Below are positions 16,336 through 24,653 of a stretch of DNA of 33,311 bases, piece after piece. The translations under genes and the position numbers were made by a program. This DNA is from Alphaproteobacteria bacterium. Its GTDB lineage: Bacteria > Pseudomonadota > Alphaproteobacteria > Micavibrionales > Micavibrionaceae. Under the pieces are notes generated by a model that did not search any database, was not told the DNA's origin, and worked only from the letters and a program-made list of their open reading frames with translations. Each line of letters begins with the position of its first letter. The first letter of the stretch is position 1. The stretch spans positions 1 through 33,311 of the forward strand of contig JAGRIJ010000086.1 of the NCBI GenBank assembly GCA_020443295.1. The letters are read 5' to 3'.

Positions 16336-18729
16336 TTACGGCGCAGCGGATAGGAAGCCTGTCGTGTTAACGGTGCTTGTGGTGTCCATCCGGTAAAGTT
16401 CGGAGATTTCGGAAGCCGAGAGCACGCGGCTGTAGATTCTGACCTCGTCAAGCGAACCTTGGTACCAATCAGAACCCGCAAGAAAACTTCCGATATAGGC
16501 GTCTGCGGTCGTCGCGAAACCCGTTCCGTGCGGGTAGGGGTTCGGCGCATTCACCAGATTCATGTATGTCTGCATGTCGCCGCTGCTCATGGTGACGGCA
16601 TATTGGTTCCAATTTCCGTCCAGCCCGCCGTTTACCAAAAGCGTGTCGTTGAAGAACGCATCGGTATCGACCCGCGCGTGCGAGTCTGCCGTGTTGGCGC
16701 GGGCGGTTAGCCAGTACCCGGTGACGTTGTTGCCTTTCACAATGTAAGACGCCCAGGGGTCTACTGTCTGCGGCAGGCCGTTGATCCAGATCAGGACCGT
16801 GATGTTGTTTGCGATGTTCAGGGAGGCGCTGTGCGGGATGCGGATGGTATCGTTGATACCATCAAAGTTCAGGGCTTCACCGTATTGTCCCGTGACCTGA
16901 TCGGCGAGGGACAGGCCGCCGAGGAGGGTTCCGTTGTTCGCATTGGCGGAGCGGTCATAGGCGGTGGTGTTCGTGGTCCACTCAGAATCGAAGGTCCAGT
17001 TGCCTGCGAGGCTGTCCTCGATCGGAGCGCCGTAATAGATCTGCGGGCGGAAACCATCGGAGGGATCATCGAGATCGGGGCCTGTGGCAAAGCCCCACCA
17101 GTTGTTGCGGGCGGAGAGGGTGCGGCCGTCATAATCTACGGCCAAATCTTCCAGAGTGTTTCCGGCCAGTATGTTCAGGCCCGCGCTGCCGAGACTGCCG
17201 CCGCCTAGATCGACCTCGAAGGTTCCGGCGGTGTCGTCATATACGGCGATGCCGTGCTGGCTGTTGCCGGTGGTTATGGATTGTTCGACCATCGCGGAGA
17301 CATCACCGCCGTTATATCCGTGGATATAGATCCCCGTGCGGTTATTGGATGCTGTGACGTTTGTGATGGTCACGTTCTGTGCGCTGGCCGCGTTGCCCTC
17401 GACCAGGATGCCGTCACGCGACGCGCCGTCCACCGTGAAGCCGGAGAGGTATATGTTATCGGCGGTGACGGTCACCCCGTCGCCGTTCGGATTGGTGTTC
17501 GAGATCACCGGGGCGTTTCCAGCAGGGATAATCAGATTTGCGGCCGAGCCGCTGCCCGCGCCAAGGGTGAACATTCCGCCTGAGAAACTAATCGCCGATC
17601 CCTCGCCGATGAGCATCTGTCCGTCATCGTCGATGGTCACGCCCGTATTTTGCCCGGCCGCCGTGCCGTTGCCGCGATGGACATAGATAATATCGTTGGT
17701 GCCTGCTGCTGCCTGCGCTGCGGCCAAAGTGTTAAACGGGTTTTCCGCCGAGCCGTCTCCGCCTCCTGCTGCCGTGTTATCGACATGGTAGACATTCTGG
17801 ATTGTGCCTGTGGTGGTGTTAAGGAGGGGTTTGTCGGTGCCGTCGTCTGTCAGTGCTTCGTTGGTTACGATGTCAATATCGCGTTCGGGGCTTTCGTCGA
17901 GGCGGGCGCGAAGGCCTTCCTTGCGGTAGCTTTTCTTATGGCCGAAGGGCAGGCGGATGGTGGCTTCGAGGAAGCCCTGAGAGCCGCGCACATCGTCTTT
18001 CTGGAATCTCGCGCCGATCTGGATGTCGGGAGTAATGTCACTCGTGAAGCGGGTGCGCCAGCCGGTGACGTCCTCGGCCTCATCACCCGCAAAGTAATAT
18101 CCGCCCGTATATATTCTTGTGCTGTCGGTTATGTTTTCGGGGAGGGGAAGCTTATAACCGAGTTCGAAATCTATTCCTCTGAGCGACTCTTCGACTACCG
18201 TCTGGTCGGTTTTCACAACAATCTGCGTTCCGGAGAAAGACCCGCCGCTTCCGTTGGGGTTAGCCTGCGTATAGGTCTTGCTGGTATTCAGGGGCAGATA
18301 GGTGTTGACTTTAAGTTCCCAATCCTCCGCGTACCATTCGGCGCCTGCGGTGATTTGATTGAAGGCGGAGCCGCGTTCGGTTATGCGGCGATCCAGCCAG
18401 ATATGGGTTCCGGCGATGCCTTCGCCGAGGAGGGCTGTTTCGATCAGCTTCCGGTAGCCGAGGCCGAGGTTGAATTCCCGGTTGTCCTGATCATCGGCCA
18501 TGAAGCGCCAGTCGGTATAAATGACCGAGCCGTCTTCGACGTTTTGCGCAACCGGAATCCAGAATTCGTTCATTAAAATGGAGCGTTTGCTGCCCAGTTT
18601 CCAGTTGCTTTCCATGCGGGCGGCCAGAGGGGCTTTTTCAGGGCGTGATATCTCCTCCCCGGCTCTTGCTAACTGCCAGGGAAAGATTACCAGTGCAACG
18701 AAGAACAAAGCGAAGACACACTTTTTCAT
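16336..18729 (-). CDS. Inverse-autotransporter adhesin with beta-helix and LamG-like passenger
   Basis: This 797-residue surface protein has a signal peptide (about 1-23, ending ARA). It then has an intimin/invasin-type inverse autotransporter beta-barrel at about 30-290: SNWKLGSKRSILMNEFWIPV, NLGLGYRKL, GTHIWLDRRITERGSAFNQITAGAEWY, VNTYLPLN. A right-handed beta-helix follows at roughly 310-560 (VTVTADNIYLSGFTVDG, ILVEGN, NVTITNVTASNNRTGIYIHG), then a concanavalin/LamG-like domain at about 575-782 (YDRSANANNGTLLGG, ALNFDGINDTIRIP, GSLDEVRIYSRVLSASEI). The barrel-first order would anchor it in the outer membrane with the passenger outside, suiting adhesion or glycan binding. Intimins usually carry Ig-like domains, so this passenger is atypical. 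GGAAG sits just before the ATG. Confidence 0.82.
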   Translation of the reverse strand: MKKCVFALFFVALVIFPWQLARAGEEISRPEKAPLAARMESNWKLGSKRSILMNEFWIPVAQNVEDGSVIYTDWRFMADDQDNREFNLGLGYRKLIETALLGEGIAGTHIWLDRRITERGSAFNQITAGAEWYAEDWELKVNTYLPLNTSKTYTQANPNGSGGSFSGTQIVVKTDQTVVEESLRGIDFELGYKLPLPENITDSTRIYTGGYYFAGDEAEDVTGWRTRFTSDITPDIQIGARFQKDDVRGSQGFLEATIRLPFGHKKSYRKEGLRARLDESPERDIDIVTNEALTDDGTDKPLLNTTTGTIQNVYHVDNTAAGGGDGSAENPFNTLAAAQAAAGTNDIIYVHRGNGTAAGQNTGVTIDDDGQMLIGEGSAISFSGGMFTLGAGSGSAANLIIPAGNAPVISNTNPNGDGVTVTADNIYLSGFTVDGASRDGILVEGNAASAQNVTITNVTASNNRTGIYIHGYNGGDVSAMVEQSITTGNSQHGIAVYDDTAGTFEVDLGGGSLGSAGLNILAGNTLEDLAVDYDGRTLSARNNWWGFATGPDLDDPSDGFRPQIYYGAPIEDSLAGNWTFDSEWTTNTTAYDRSANANNGTLLGGLSLADQVTGQYGEALNFDGINDTIRIPHSASLNIANNITVLIWINGLPQTVDPWASYIVKGNNVTGYWLTARANTADSHARVDTDAFFNDTLLVNGGLDGNWNQYAVTMSSGDMQTYMNLVNAPNPYPHGTGFATTADAYIGSFLAGSDWYQGSLDEVRIYSRVLSASEISELYRMDTTSTVNTTGFLSAAP

Positions 18730-18930
18730 ACTTCCAGTAAAGCAAAGTATTGATAAGGTTTTATTAAAATTTTATGTAAAAATATAACCCTCCGGCTTTT
18801 GTAATACTTTAGGATTATCTTTGCCTGCTTGTCGGGGTTTTCTCCTGGGACAGGTTGATGGTGGTTTCCGGCTGCTTTATTTTTCGTTTTTCCTGAGTTT
18901 TCGGGCGTTTGCGTATTGGTAAAAACTGTT

Positions 18931-18959
18931 TTGAGAAGCTTGGCGATTCGGTGTATTCT
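18931..18959 (+). promoter_or_regulatory. Candidate sigma-70 promoter for the paralog pair
   Basis: TTGAGA (18931-18936) and TATTCT (18954-18959) are 17 bases apart, matching five and four of six consensus bases. They lie about 40 bases upstream of the ATG at 18998. The 268-base gap from 18730 also has to hold the promoter of the divergent adhesin; no clear match was found for that one. Confidence 0.5.
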
Positions 18960-18997
18960 TATGGGGTGCACAATTATTAAGAGGACGTCTCTACAGG

Positions 18998-19555
18998 ATG
19001 AGCTTTCTTAACCAACTGGACCCCGAGGACCGCAATCTGGTTGTCAGCCTGCCTTACCGGGTGGGGTTGATGGTGAGCCAAAGCGACGAGACAGGCGGCG
19101 ATGAGGCCGACGAAATGGAGCAGCGTGCCCTGTCGAGCATCCTGAACGGTTATGCGCAGGAGGTTTTCGGCTCCGAGACCGTCCAGTACATTATCAGCGA
19201 GACTATTTCCAAACAGAGTAAATGGACCGAATGGGCAGGAGAGCTTAATAACGTCGAGCAGGATTGCCACAAGGCGGTCGATCTTCTTTCAGATCTTGTC
19301 GATCAGAAGGAAGTCAACGCTTTCAAGCAACACCTGATGGAGATCGGAGAGTCCGTCGCCATGGCGTTCCGGGAGCAACATGATCTCGGGATGTTTGCCC
19401 GGTTCAAACTTTTTCTCGATTATAAAAAAGACAGGAAGCTGGCCGAGCAGAAAAAGATGGCCGTTAAAAGCTGGGATCAGTTTCTGAATATCAGTATGCA
19501 CGAGCGCCGCGCTTTGCGCATGATTGCAGGCGCGCTCAACATGACCTATATTTAG
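18998..19555 (+). CDS. Hypothetical helical protein, paralog 1
   Basis: This 185-residue protein of unknown function is a tandem paralog of the next gene. Both share DPEDRNLVVSLPYRVG near the N-terminus, an acidic segment, a helical core with a KW-type pair (SKWTEW versus MWPKWS), an aspartate-cysteine pair (QDCHKAV versus PDCEQAA) and a helix of the LLxxVAxAVA kind (HLMEIGESVAMAF). The shape recalls the all-helical TerB-like fold, but this is a resemblance only. No signal peptide or membrane helix is seen. Its C-terminal part (130-185) is basic and differs from the paralog. GAGG lies about 13 bases upstream of the ATG. Confidence 0.72.
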   Translation: MSFLNQLDPEDRNLVVSLPYRVGLMVSQSDETGGDEADEMEQRALSSILNGYAQEVFGSETVQYIISETISKQSKWTEWAGELNNVEQDCHKAVDLLSDLVDQKEVNAFKQHLMEIGESVAMAFREQHDLGMFARFKLFLDYKKDRKLAEQKKMAVKSWDQFLNISMHERRALRMIAGALNMTYI

Positions 19556-19620
19556 GTCGGATTAAGACGCATACTAAACAATAGCCCTTTAACCCATCGA
19601 TGGATTATGGAGACGTTTTT

Positions 19621-20160
19621 ATGTCTGAACTCTCAGTTTTTTCCCCTGAAGACACCGAACTTCTGATCAGCCTGCCTTACCGGGTGGGGGTGAGCATCAG
19701 CTATACCGAGGATGAAGAAGGCGAGATGGATGACGTCTATGAGATGGAGGCGCTGGAAGCCTGTATCAGGCAGATCGCCAAGCTGCATGAGAAATCGCCG
19801 CTGGTCAGCGAGATCGCCGGTGAGATCCTGCGCAGAAAAGATATGTGGCCGAAATGGTCCAACCAGAATATTTTCAATATCGCGCCTGATTGCGAACAGG
19901 CGGCGCGTGTGCTCAAGCCCATCGTTTCTTCGCAGGAACTCAAAAGCTACAAGAAGATGCTCCTTGAAGTGGCGACTGCCGTTGCGCAGGCCTCCGGCGA
20001 GTTCGGGGACGTTCACGAGAAGAAGGGGTTTTTCGGCCGGATCATGGAAAAAGTCGTCGGATCGTTTGCCAATGACGATAAAAATCATCCGATGAATGTA
20101 AGCGCCGCCGAGGATAGCGCGATCGAGGCGATCCGGCAGGCTCTGGCGAAAGTGGAGTAA
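19621..20160 (+). CDS. Hypothetical helical protein, paralog 2
   Basis: This 179-residue protein is the second of a tandem paralog pair. From ATG 19621, eight bases after GGAGA, it begins MSELSVFSPEDTELLISLPYRVG and continues with a Glu/Asp-rich loop, a helical core and KSYKKMLLEVATAVAQASGEFG, which resembles the alanine-rich helix of TerB-like proteins. The C-terminus (FFGRIMEKVVGSF, then AAEDSAIEAIRQALAKVE) differs from paralog 1. An in-frame ATG at 19600 lacks a better ribosome-binding site. Twenty-three bases around the SLPYRVG codons are identical in both genes. Function unknown; cytoplasmic by sequence. Confidence 0.72.
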   Translation: MSELSVFSPEDTELLISLPYRVGVSISYTEDEEGEMDDVYEMEALEACIRQIAKLHEKSPLVSEIAGEILRRKDMWPKWSNQNIFNIAPDCEQAARVLKPIVSSQELKSYKKMLLEVATAVAQASGEFGDVHEKKGFFGRIMEKVVGSFANDDKNHPMNVSAAEDSAIEAIRQALAKVE

Positions 20161-20196
20161 ATTTTTCCGTAACTTACCGTGTCTTGTTAATGCCGC

Positions 20197-20225
20197 TTGC
20201 TCTGCGGGGCGGCTGGCGCTATACC
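20197..20225 (+). promoter_or_regulatory. Weak candidate promoter for sucA
   Basis: TTGCTC (20197-20202) and TATACC (20220-20225) are 17 bases apart, 36 bases before the sucA ATG. The -35 box is poor (three of six). The placement just upstream of sucA is the main argument. Confidence 0.25.
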
Positions 20226-20261
20226 GTATGAAGGTTTTCAATACGCACGGCGGGAGTTTTC

Positions 20262-23174
20262 ATGACACAGGCCAAGCAACAGGATATGACGTTTCTGACC
20301 GGGATGAACGCGGAATATATCGCGCATCTTTACGGCGAGTTTCTTAACAACCCTTCGCGGGTGGATGAAAGCTGGCGGAGCTTCTTCAAGGGACTGAACG
20401 ATACCGAGGCCGAGTTGCTGTGCGAACTTTCCGGCGCCAGCTGGACGCCCAAGGAGAATGTCAAGCAACTGCGCGGGTTCGGAACTGTTTCCGACGAGCC
20501 TGCTAATGATTACCTGAATATTGCAGCCGGCCCGGCCCGCAAGGAAACCAAGAAACCCGTCTCGCCGGAACTTGCGCAGGAAGCGGCGCTGGATTCCATC
20601 CGGGCGCTGATGCTGATCCGTTCTTACCGTTTTCGCGGTCATATGCTGGCCGATCTCGATCCGCTGGGGCTGAAGGAAAAGACAGTCAGTCCGGAACTTG
20701 ATCCCGGCTATTACGGGTTCACTTCCGAGGATTTTGACCGCCCGATTTTCCTCAACGGGATGCTGGGGCTCGATTATGCGACGTTGCGCGAAATTCTCGA
20801 CGCGCTGAAACAGATTTATTGCGGCACCATCGGTGTCGAATATCTGCACCTTGGCAATCTTCAGGAGCGCGAGTGGATTCAGGAGCGCATTGAAAACCGG
20901 CAGCACTACAATAAAACCGAATTCACCGTGAACGGAAAGCGCGCGATCCTTCAGCGTTTGACGGCTGCGGAAGTGTTCGAACAATTCCTGCACAAGAAAC
21001 ATACCGGGACCAAGCGTTTTGGAGTCGACGGGGGGGAAGTGCTTATTCCCGCCATTGAACAGATTATGAAGCGCGGAGGACAGATGGGGCTAAAGGAAAT
21101 CTGTCTTGGTATGGCGCACCGCGGGCGGCTGAACGTTCTGGCCAACGTGATGACCAAACCCTTTACCGCGATTTTTTCCGAGTTTCAGGGGCATCCCTCC
21201 GTTCCCGATGATGTGCTCGGGTCCGGGGATGTGAAATACCATCTCGGCACATCGAGCGACCGCGATTTCGACGGGAATGTCGTTCACCTTTCGTTGACGG
21301 CCAATCCCTCTCACCTTGAATTTGTGAACCCGGTCGTTATCGGGAAAGTGCGTGCCAAGCAGAAGCAGCGCAAAGATAAGGACCGCACACAGGTTCTGCC
21401 GCTTCTCCTGCACGGGGATGCCGCGTTTGCCGGTCAGGGGATTACTGCGGAAACGCTGATGATTTCGGAACTTCCTGGGTACCGCGTGGGCGGGACCATC
21501 CATATCGTTATCAATAACCAGATCGGTTTTACCACCACGCCGAATTACGGACGGTCGGGTCCTTATCCGACGGATGTGGCCAAGATGCTCGAAGCGCCGA
21601 TCTTCCATGTGAACGGTGATGACCCTGAGGCTGTCGTTCATGTCGCGCGGCTTGCGACCGAATTCCGGCAGGAGTTCAAGAAGGATGTCGTTCTCGATAT
21701 TATGTGTTACCGGCGGTACGGGCATAACGAAGGCGACGAGCCGGCCTTTACCCAGCCGCTGATGTACAAGAAAATCGCGCGGCAGGAAACAACCCGTTCG
21801 ATCTATGCGCGCCAGCTTGTCGAAGAAGGGGTGGTGACAGCCGAAGAAGCCAAGAAATTTGTCGATGATTTCAATGCCCAGCTGGAAGAGGATTTCAAGG
21901 CCGCCAGTACGTATAAACCGAATAGCGCGGATTTCCTTGAGGGCGCTTGGACGGGCCTGACGGTTGCGCACGGTGAAGACCGCCGCGGCAAGACTGAAGT
22001 TTCCGAGGCCGATCTTCAGAAGGTGGGGAAAATCCTGACGGATGTGCCTGAGGGGTTTGAGATCAACACCAAGCTGGCCCGCATCCTTGAAACCAAGAGA
22101 CAAATGCTGAGCACGGGAGAAGGTCTGGATTGGTCCACGGCGGAGAGTCTGGCTTTCGGGACTCTTCTCGATGAGGGGTATAATGTCCGTTTGACCGGAC
22201 AAGATGTCGGGCGCGGCACATTCTCGCAGCGTCACGCGATCTGGTACGATCAGGCGACCGAGGACAAGCATATCCCGCTCAAGCATATCAAACCCAAGCA
22301 ATCGAAGTGCGAGATTTACGACAGTCCGCTTTCCGAAATGGCGGTTCTGGGATTCGAATACGGATATTCTCTGGCCGATCCGACCACGCTTGTACTCTGG
22401 GAAGCGCAATTCGGCGATTTCGTCAACGGCGCGCAGGTGATGATCGACCAGTTTATCTGTTCGGGCGAGAGCAAGTGGCTGCGGATGTCGGGCCTGGTGC
22501 TTCTTTTGCCGCACGGTTATGAAGGGCAGGGGCCGGAGCATTCATCGGCCCGGCTGGAGCGTTTCCTGCAACTTTCCGCGGAGGATAATTGGCAGGTGTG
22601 TAATTGCACCACGCCGGTAAATTATTTTCATGTGCTGCGTCGCCAGATGCACCGTGATTTCCGTAAGCCGCTGGTGATGATGACTCCGAAATCGCTCCTG
22701 AGGCACAAGCTGGCCGTTTCAAAACTCTCTGACTTTGCCACCGGCAGCTCCTTCCACCGCGTCCTTTGGGACGATGACCGCGAGACACTGGTTCAGCCGG
22801 AAAAGGTCAAGCGCGTCGTTCTGTGTTCGGGTAAGGTTTATTACGATCTTCTGCAGGAACGCCGCGCGCGCAAGATCAATGATGTCGTGATTCTCAGGCT
22901 CGAGCAGTTATACCCCTTCCCGGTCAACTCTCTGGGGGCAGAGCTGGCGCCGTTCAAGAACGCCGATGTGGTCTGGTGCCAGGAGGAACCGAAAAATCAG
23001 GGGGCCTGGAGTTTTGCTGAACCTTATATCGAGCAAACTCTGGCCAAGATGAATCATTCCTGCAAACGGGCCAGCTATGTCGGGCGCGAGGCTTCAGCCG
23101 CTCCGGCGACGGGGTTGCACAACCGCCATGTGTCCGAGCAGAACAAGCTGGTTAATGACGCTTTAGGCGTATAA
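20262..23174 (+). CDS. sucA: 2-oxoglutarate dehydrogenase E1 component
   Basis: SucA is the thiamine-diphosphate-dependent E1 that decarboxylates 2-oxoglutarate and passes the succinyl group to lipoyl-SucB. The 970-residue protein has the E1o N-terminus (NAEYIAHLYGEFLNNPSRVDESWRSFF), GMAHRGRLNVLANV, LTANPSHLEFVNPVVIGKVRAKQ, the cofactor-binding HGDAAFAGQGI with INNQIGFTT, and the C-terminal transketolase part with GQDVGRGTFSQRHA, FEYGYSLADPTTLVLWEAQFGDF and SGLVLLLPHGYEGQGPEHSSARLERFLQ. Length is normal. GGGAG precedes the ATG. sucB is not the next gene: 4.3 kb with thiamine genes and others separates them. Confidence 0.97.
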   Translation: MTQAKQQDMTFLTGMNAEYIAHLYGEFLNNPSRVDESWRSFFKGLNDTEAELLCELSGASWTPKENVKQLRGFGTVSDEPANDYLNIAAGPARKETKKPVSPELAQEAALDSIRALMLIRSYRFRGHMLADLDPLGLKEKTVSPELDPGYYGFTSEDFDRPIFLNGMLGLDYATLREILDALKQIYCGTIGVEYLHLGNLQEREWIQERIENRQHYNKTEFTVNGKRAILQRLTAAEVFEQFLHKKHTGTKRFGVDGGEVLIPAIEQIMKRGGQMGLKEICLGMAHRGRLNVLANVMTKPFTAIFSEFQGHPSVPDDVLGSGDVKYHLGTSSDRDFDGNVVHLSLTANPSHLEFVNPVVIGKVRAKQKQRKDKDRTQVLPLLLHGDAAFAGQGITAETLMISELPGYRVGGTIHIVINNQIGFTTTPNYGRSGPYPTDVAKMLEAPIFHVNGDDPEAVVHVARLATEFRQEFKKDVVLDIMCYRRYGHNEGDEPAFTQPLMYKKIARQETTRSIYARQLVEEGVVTAEEAKKFVDDFNAQLEEDFKAASTYKPNSADFLEGAWTGLTVAHGEDRRGKTEVSEADLQKVGKILTDVPEGFEINTKLARILETKRQMLSTGEGLDWSTAESLAFGTLLDEGYNVRLTGQDVGRGTFSQRHAIWYDQATEDKHIPLKHIKPKQSKCEIYDSPLSEMAVLGFEYGYSLADPTTLVLWEAQFGDFVNGAQVMIDQFICSGESKWLRMSGLVLLLPHGYEGQGPEHSSARLERFLQLSAEDNWQVCNCTTPVNYFHVLRRQMHRDFRKPLVMMTPKSLLRHKLAVSKLSDFATGSSFHRVLWDDDRETLVQPEKVKRVVLCSGKVYYDLLQERRARKINDVVILRLEQLYPFPVNSLGAELAPFKNADVVWCQEEPKNQGAWSFAEPYIEQTLAKMNHSCKRASYVGREASAAPATGLHNRHVSEQNKLVNDALGV

Positions 23175-23222
23175 TCGCTCTACATTCTTCCTAGGGACTT
23201 TTCACCTCTGCCGTTTTTTGGT

Positions 23223-23248
23223 ACGAATGGACGTTCGTGTGGTTTTTT
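23223..23248 (+). terminator. Weak possible terminator after sucA
   Basis: ACGAA (23223-23227) pairs with TTCGT (23234-23238) around a 6-base loop, followed by GTGG and six T residues. The stem is short and the T run is not directly adjacent, so this is tentative; read-through into the following genes is likely. Confidence 0.3.
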
Positions 23249-23321
23249 GCCATGTTTTAATTGCATGTATTTGTTGTGTTTTTTAGGTAATTTTAAGCCT
23301 CAGGACATTACGGTTTGTATT

Positions 23322-23915
23322 ATGAAAAATATTTTTTCTCAAATCGGAACGGTTTCATGGGAAAGACAGTTTCTCCATGTGGTCGTATGTCTGGCCGGAT
23401 TTTTGGCGTTTCTGGTTTCGGGGCCGATCGCTCAGGCCGCCAGAGATTATAATTACCAGTGCCGGATCCGAAATCCTCATTATCATCCGGATGAGAAGGA
23501 ACTGGCGGAATATGTCCAGGCCATGGAGTATATTTTTGTCGGCAAGCCGATCAGGCAGGAAAGCACGGTGATGGGTTTTGTGGTCACCACTTTTGAAGTC
23601 AGGATGCTTTACAAGGGAGAGCAACCCAAAAAAGGAACTCTCGATATCGTGCATCTCCCGGATACGTTTACGGATATGAGCCATACTTACCTTGTGCGCG
23701 CGCGCCGGGAGAAGGATAATAATCTTTACCCGGATCCCTTGGCCTGTCCGCAATATTACACCGACGAGGAAGTCGTTTCCCATATTCAATATTTCTGGCA
23801 GCGGTTTATTATGGGCTTTTTCCTGCTTCTTCTGGGCGTGTTCGCCGCCTACAAATACGTCAAGCACAGCAGTAAGGTAAAAGGTAATCCCTATCTGGAA
23901 TGGCTGACCAAGTAA
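23322..23915 (+). CDS. Exported, C-terminally membrane-anchored protein of unknown function
   Basis: From ATG 23322 this gives 197 residues; an upstream in-frame ATG at 23247 would add 25 residues without a plausible signal. The N-terminus is basic then hydrophobic (residues 15-40, ending IAQA), a signal peptide or anchor. The soluble part (41-155) has two cysteines (C47, C142) and the pattern IFVGKP...VVTTFEVRMLYKGEQ...TYLVRAR, which resembles small beta-barrel secreted domains of the TIMP/netrin-like type; this is a weak resemblance. A single transmembrane helix (162-180) and a basic end follow. It sits between sucA and thiE; no functional link is apparent. Confidence 0.7.
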   Translation: MKNIFSQIGTVSWERQFLHVVVCLAGFLAFLVSGPIAQAARDYNYQCRIRNPHYHPDEKELAEYVQAMEYIFVGKPIRQESTVMGFVVTTFEVRMLYKGEQPKKGTLDIVHLPDTFTDMSHTYLVRARREKDNNLYPDPLACPQYYTDEEVVSHIQYFWQRFIMGFFLLLLGVFAAYKYVKHSSKVKGNPYLEWLTK

Positions 23916-23993
23916 GGCTTGGTGTCCGGGGCTTTTTCAATTTTTATTGTTCCTGACTCGCCTTTTTTTCACGAACCTTTTAATATTGGTGGC

Positions 23994-24653
23994 ATGTCCA
24001 GATCTTTTGACCTGTCTGTCTATTTTATTGCCGATCCGCATAACTGCTTGGGACGGCCGCTTGGCTCTGTCGTGCTTGGGGCTTTGAAGGGGGGGGTGAC
24101 CCTCCTGCAACTGCGGAACAAGGAAGACAGTTTTGAAGCAGTTTATGAGCAGGCTGTCGTTGTTAAAAAGCTGGCAGACGATTTCGGCGTTCCTCTTCTT
24201 ATCAACGATTATCCGGAGGTCGCGATGCAATGCGGCGCTGCGGGGGTTCATCTGGGGCATGAGGATGATCCGCCGGCAGAGGCGCGGGAATTTTTGGGGC
24301 CGGAGCCTATCATGGGGTTTAGCGCTTACCATGACGAGCATTTTCAGGAGCTTGATTCGGGGATCATCGATTATGTTGGCACAGGCCCTCTATATCCGAC
24401 GAAAACGGATAAGGGCAAGGTTGTGCTGGGAACGAAGAATTTTTCCCGGATGGCGCACCTGTCTCCTGTGCCTGTCGTGGCGATCGGGGGGATTACGCCC
24501 GATAACGCCGGGGATGCCATACTTGCCGGAGCGGACGGCGTAGCGATGATGCGCGCGGTTTCCGAGGCGGTCGATCCGGAAGAAGCGGCGCGGGCCTTGG
24601 TCAAGGCGGTACAGGCCGCCCGTCAGGAAGAAGAGGCGCGGCGGGCTTCATGA
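23994..24653 (+). CDS. thiE: Thiamine-phosphate synthase ThiE
   Basis: ThiE joins HMP-diphosphate and the thiazole phosphate to give thiamine phosphate. Numbered from ATG 23994 (219 residues), it shows QLRNKE at 39-44 for pyrophosphate binding, LLINDY at 68-73, GVHLGHED at 84-91, TGPLYPTKTDKG at 130-141 and VVAIGGITPDNA at 161-172, in the order expected of the TIM barrel. Two spots depart from the usual pattern: INDY instead of INDR, and FSAYHDE where STHS/STHT is common, although the serine is kept. The frame is open back to 23919, but the product from there is too long and lacks family features. The gene overlaps thiD by four bases (ATGA). Confidence 0.9.
   Translation: MSRSFDLSVYFIADPHNCLGRPLGSVVLGALKGGVTLLQLRNKEDSFEAVYEQAVVVKKLADDFGVPLLINDYPEVAMQCGAAGVHLGHEDDPPAEAREFLGPEPIMGFSAYHDEHFQELDSGIIDYVGTGPLYPTKTDKGKVVLGTKNFSRMAHLSPVPVVAIGGITPDNAGDAILAGADGVAMMRAVSEAVDPEEAARALVKAVQAARQEEEARRAS

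Noticed and set aside
9778..18824. Shared 14-base TTAGGATTATCTTT near 9785 (minus) and 18810 (plus)
   Set aside because: A few 14-base matches are expected by chance in a 33-kb window on two strands, and the flanks differ.
21090..22541. Long open frame of 483 codons on the minus strand
   Set aside because: It lies entirely within sucA, is rich in Arg/His/Gln with no family features, and is an antisense shadow typical of G+C-rich genes.
23175..23993. Possible TPP riboswitch before thiE
   Set aside because: The conserved CTGAGA and ACCTGATCTGGATAATGCCA-type segments are absent from both gaps.
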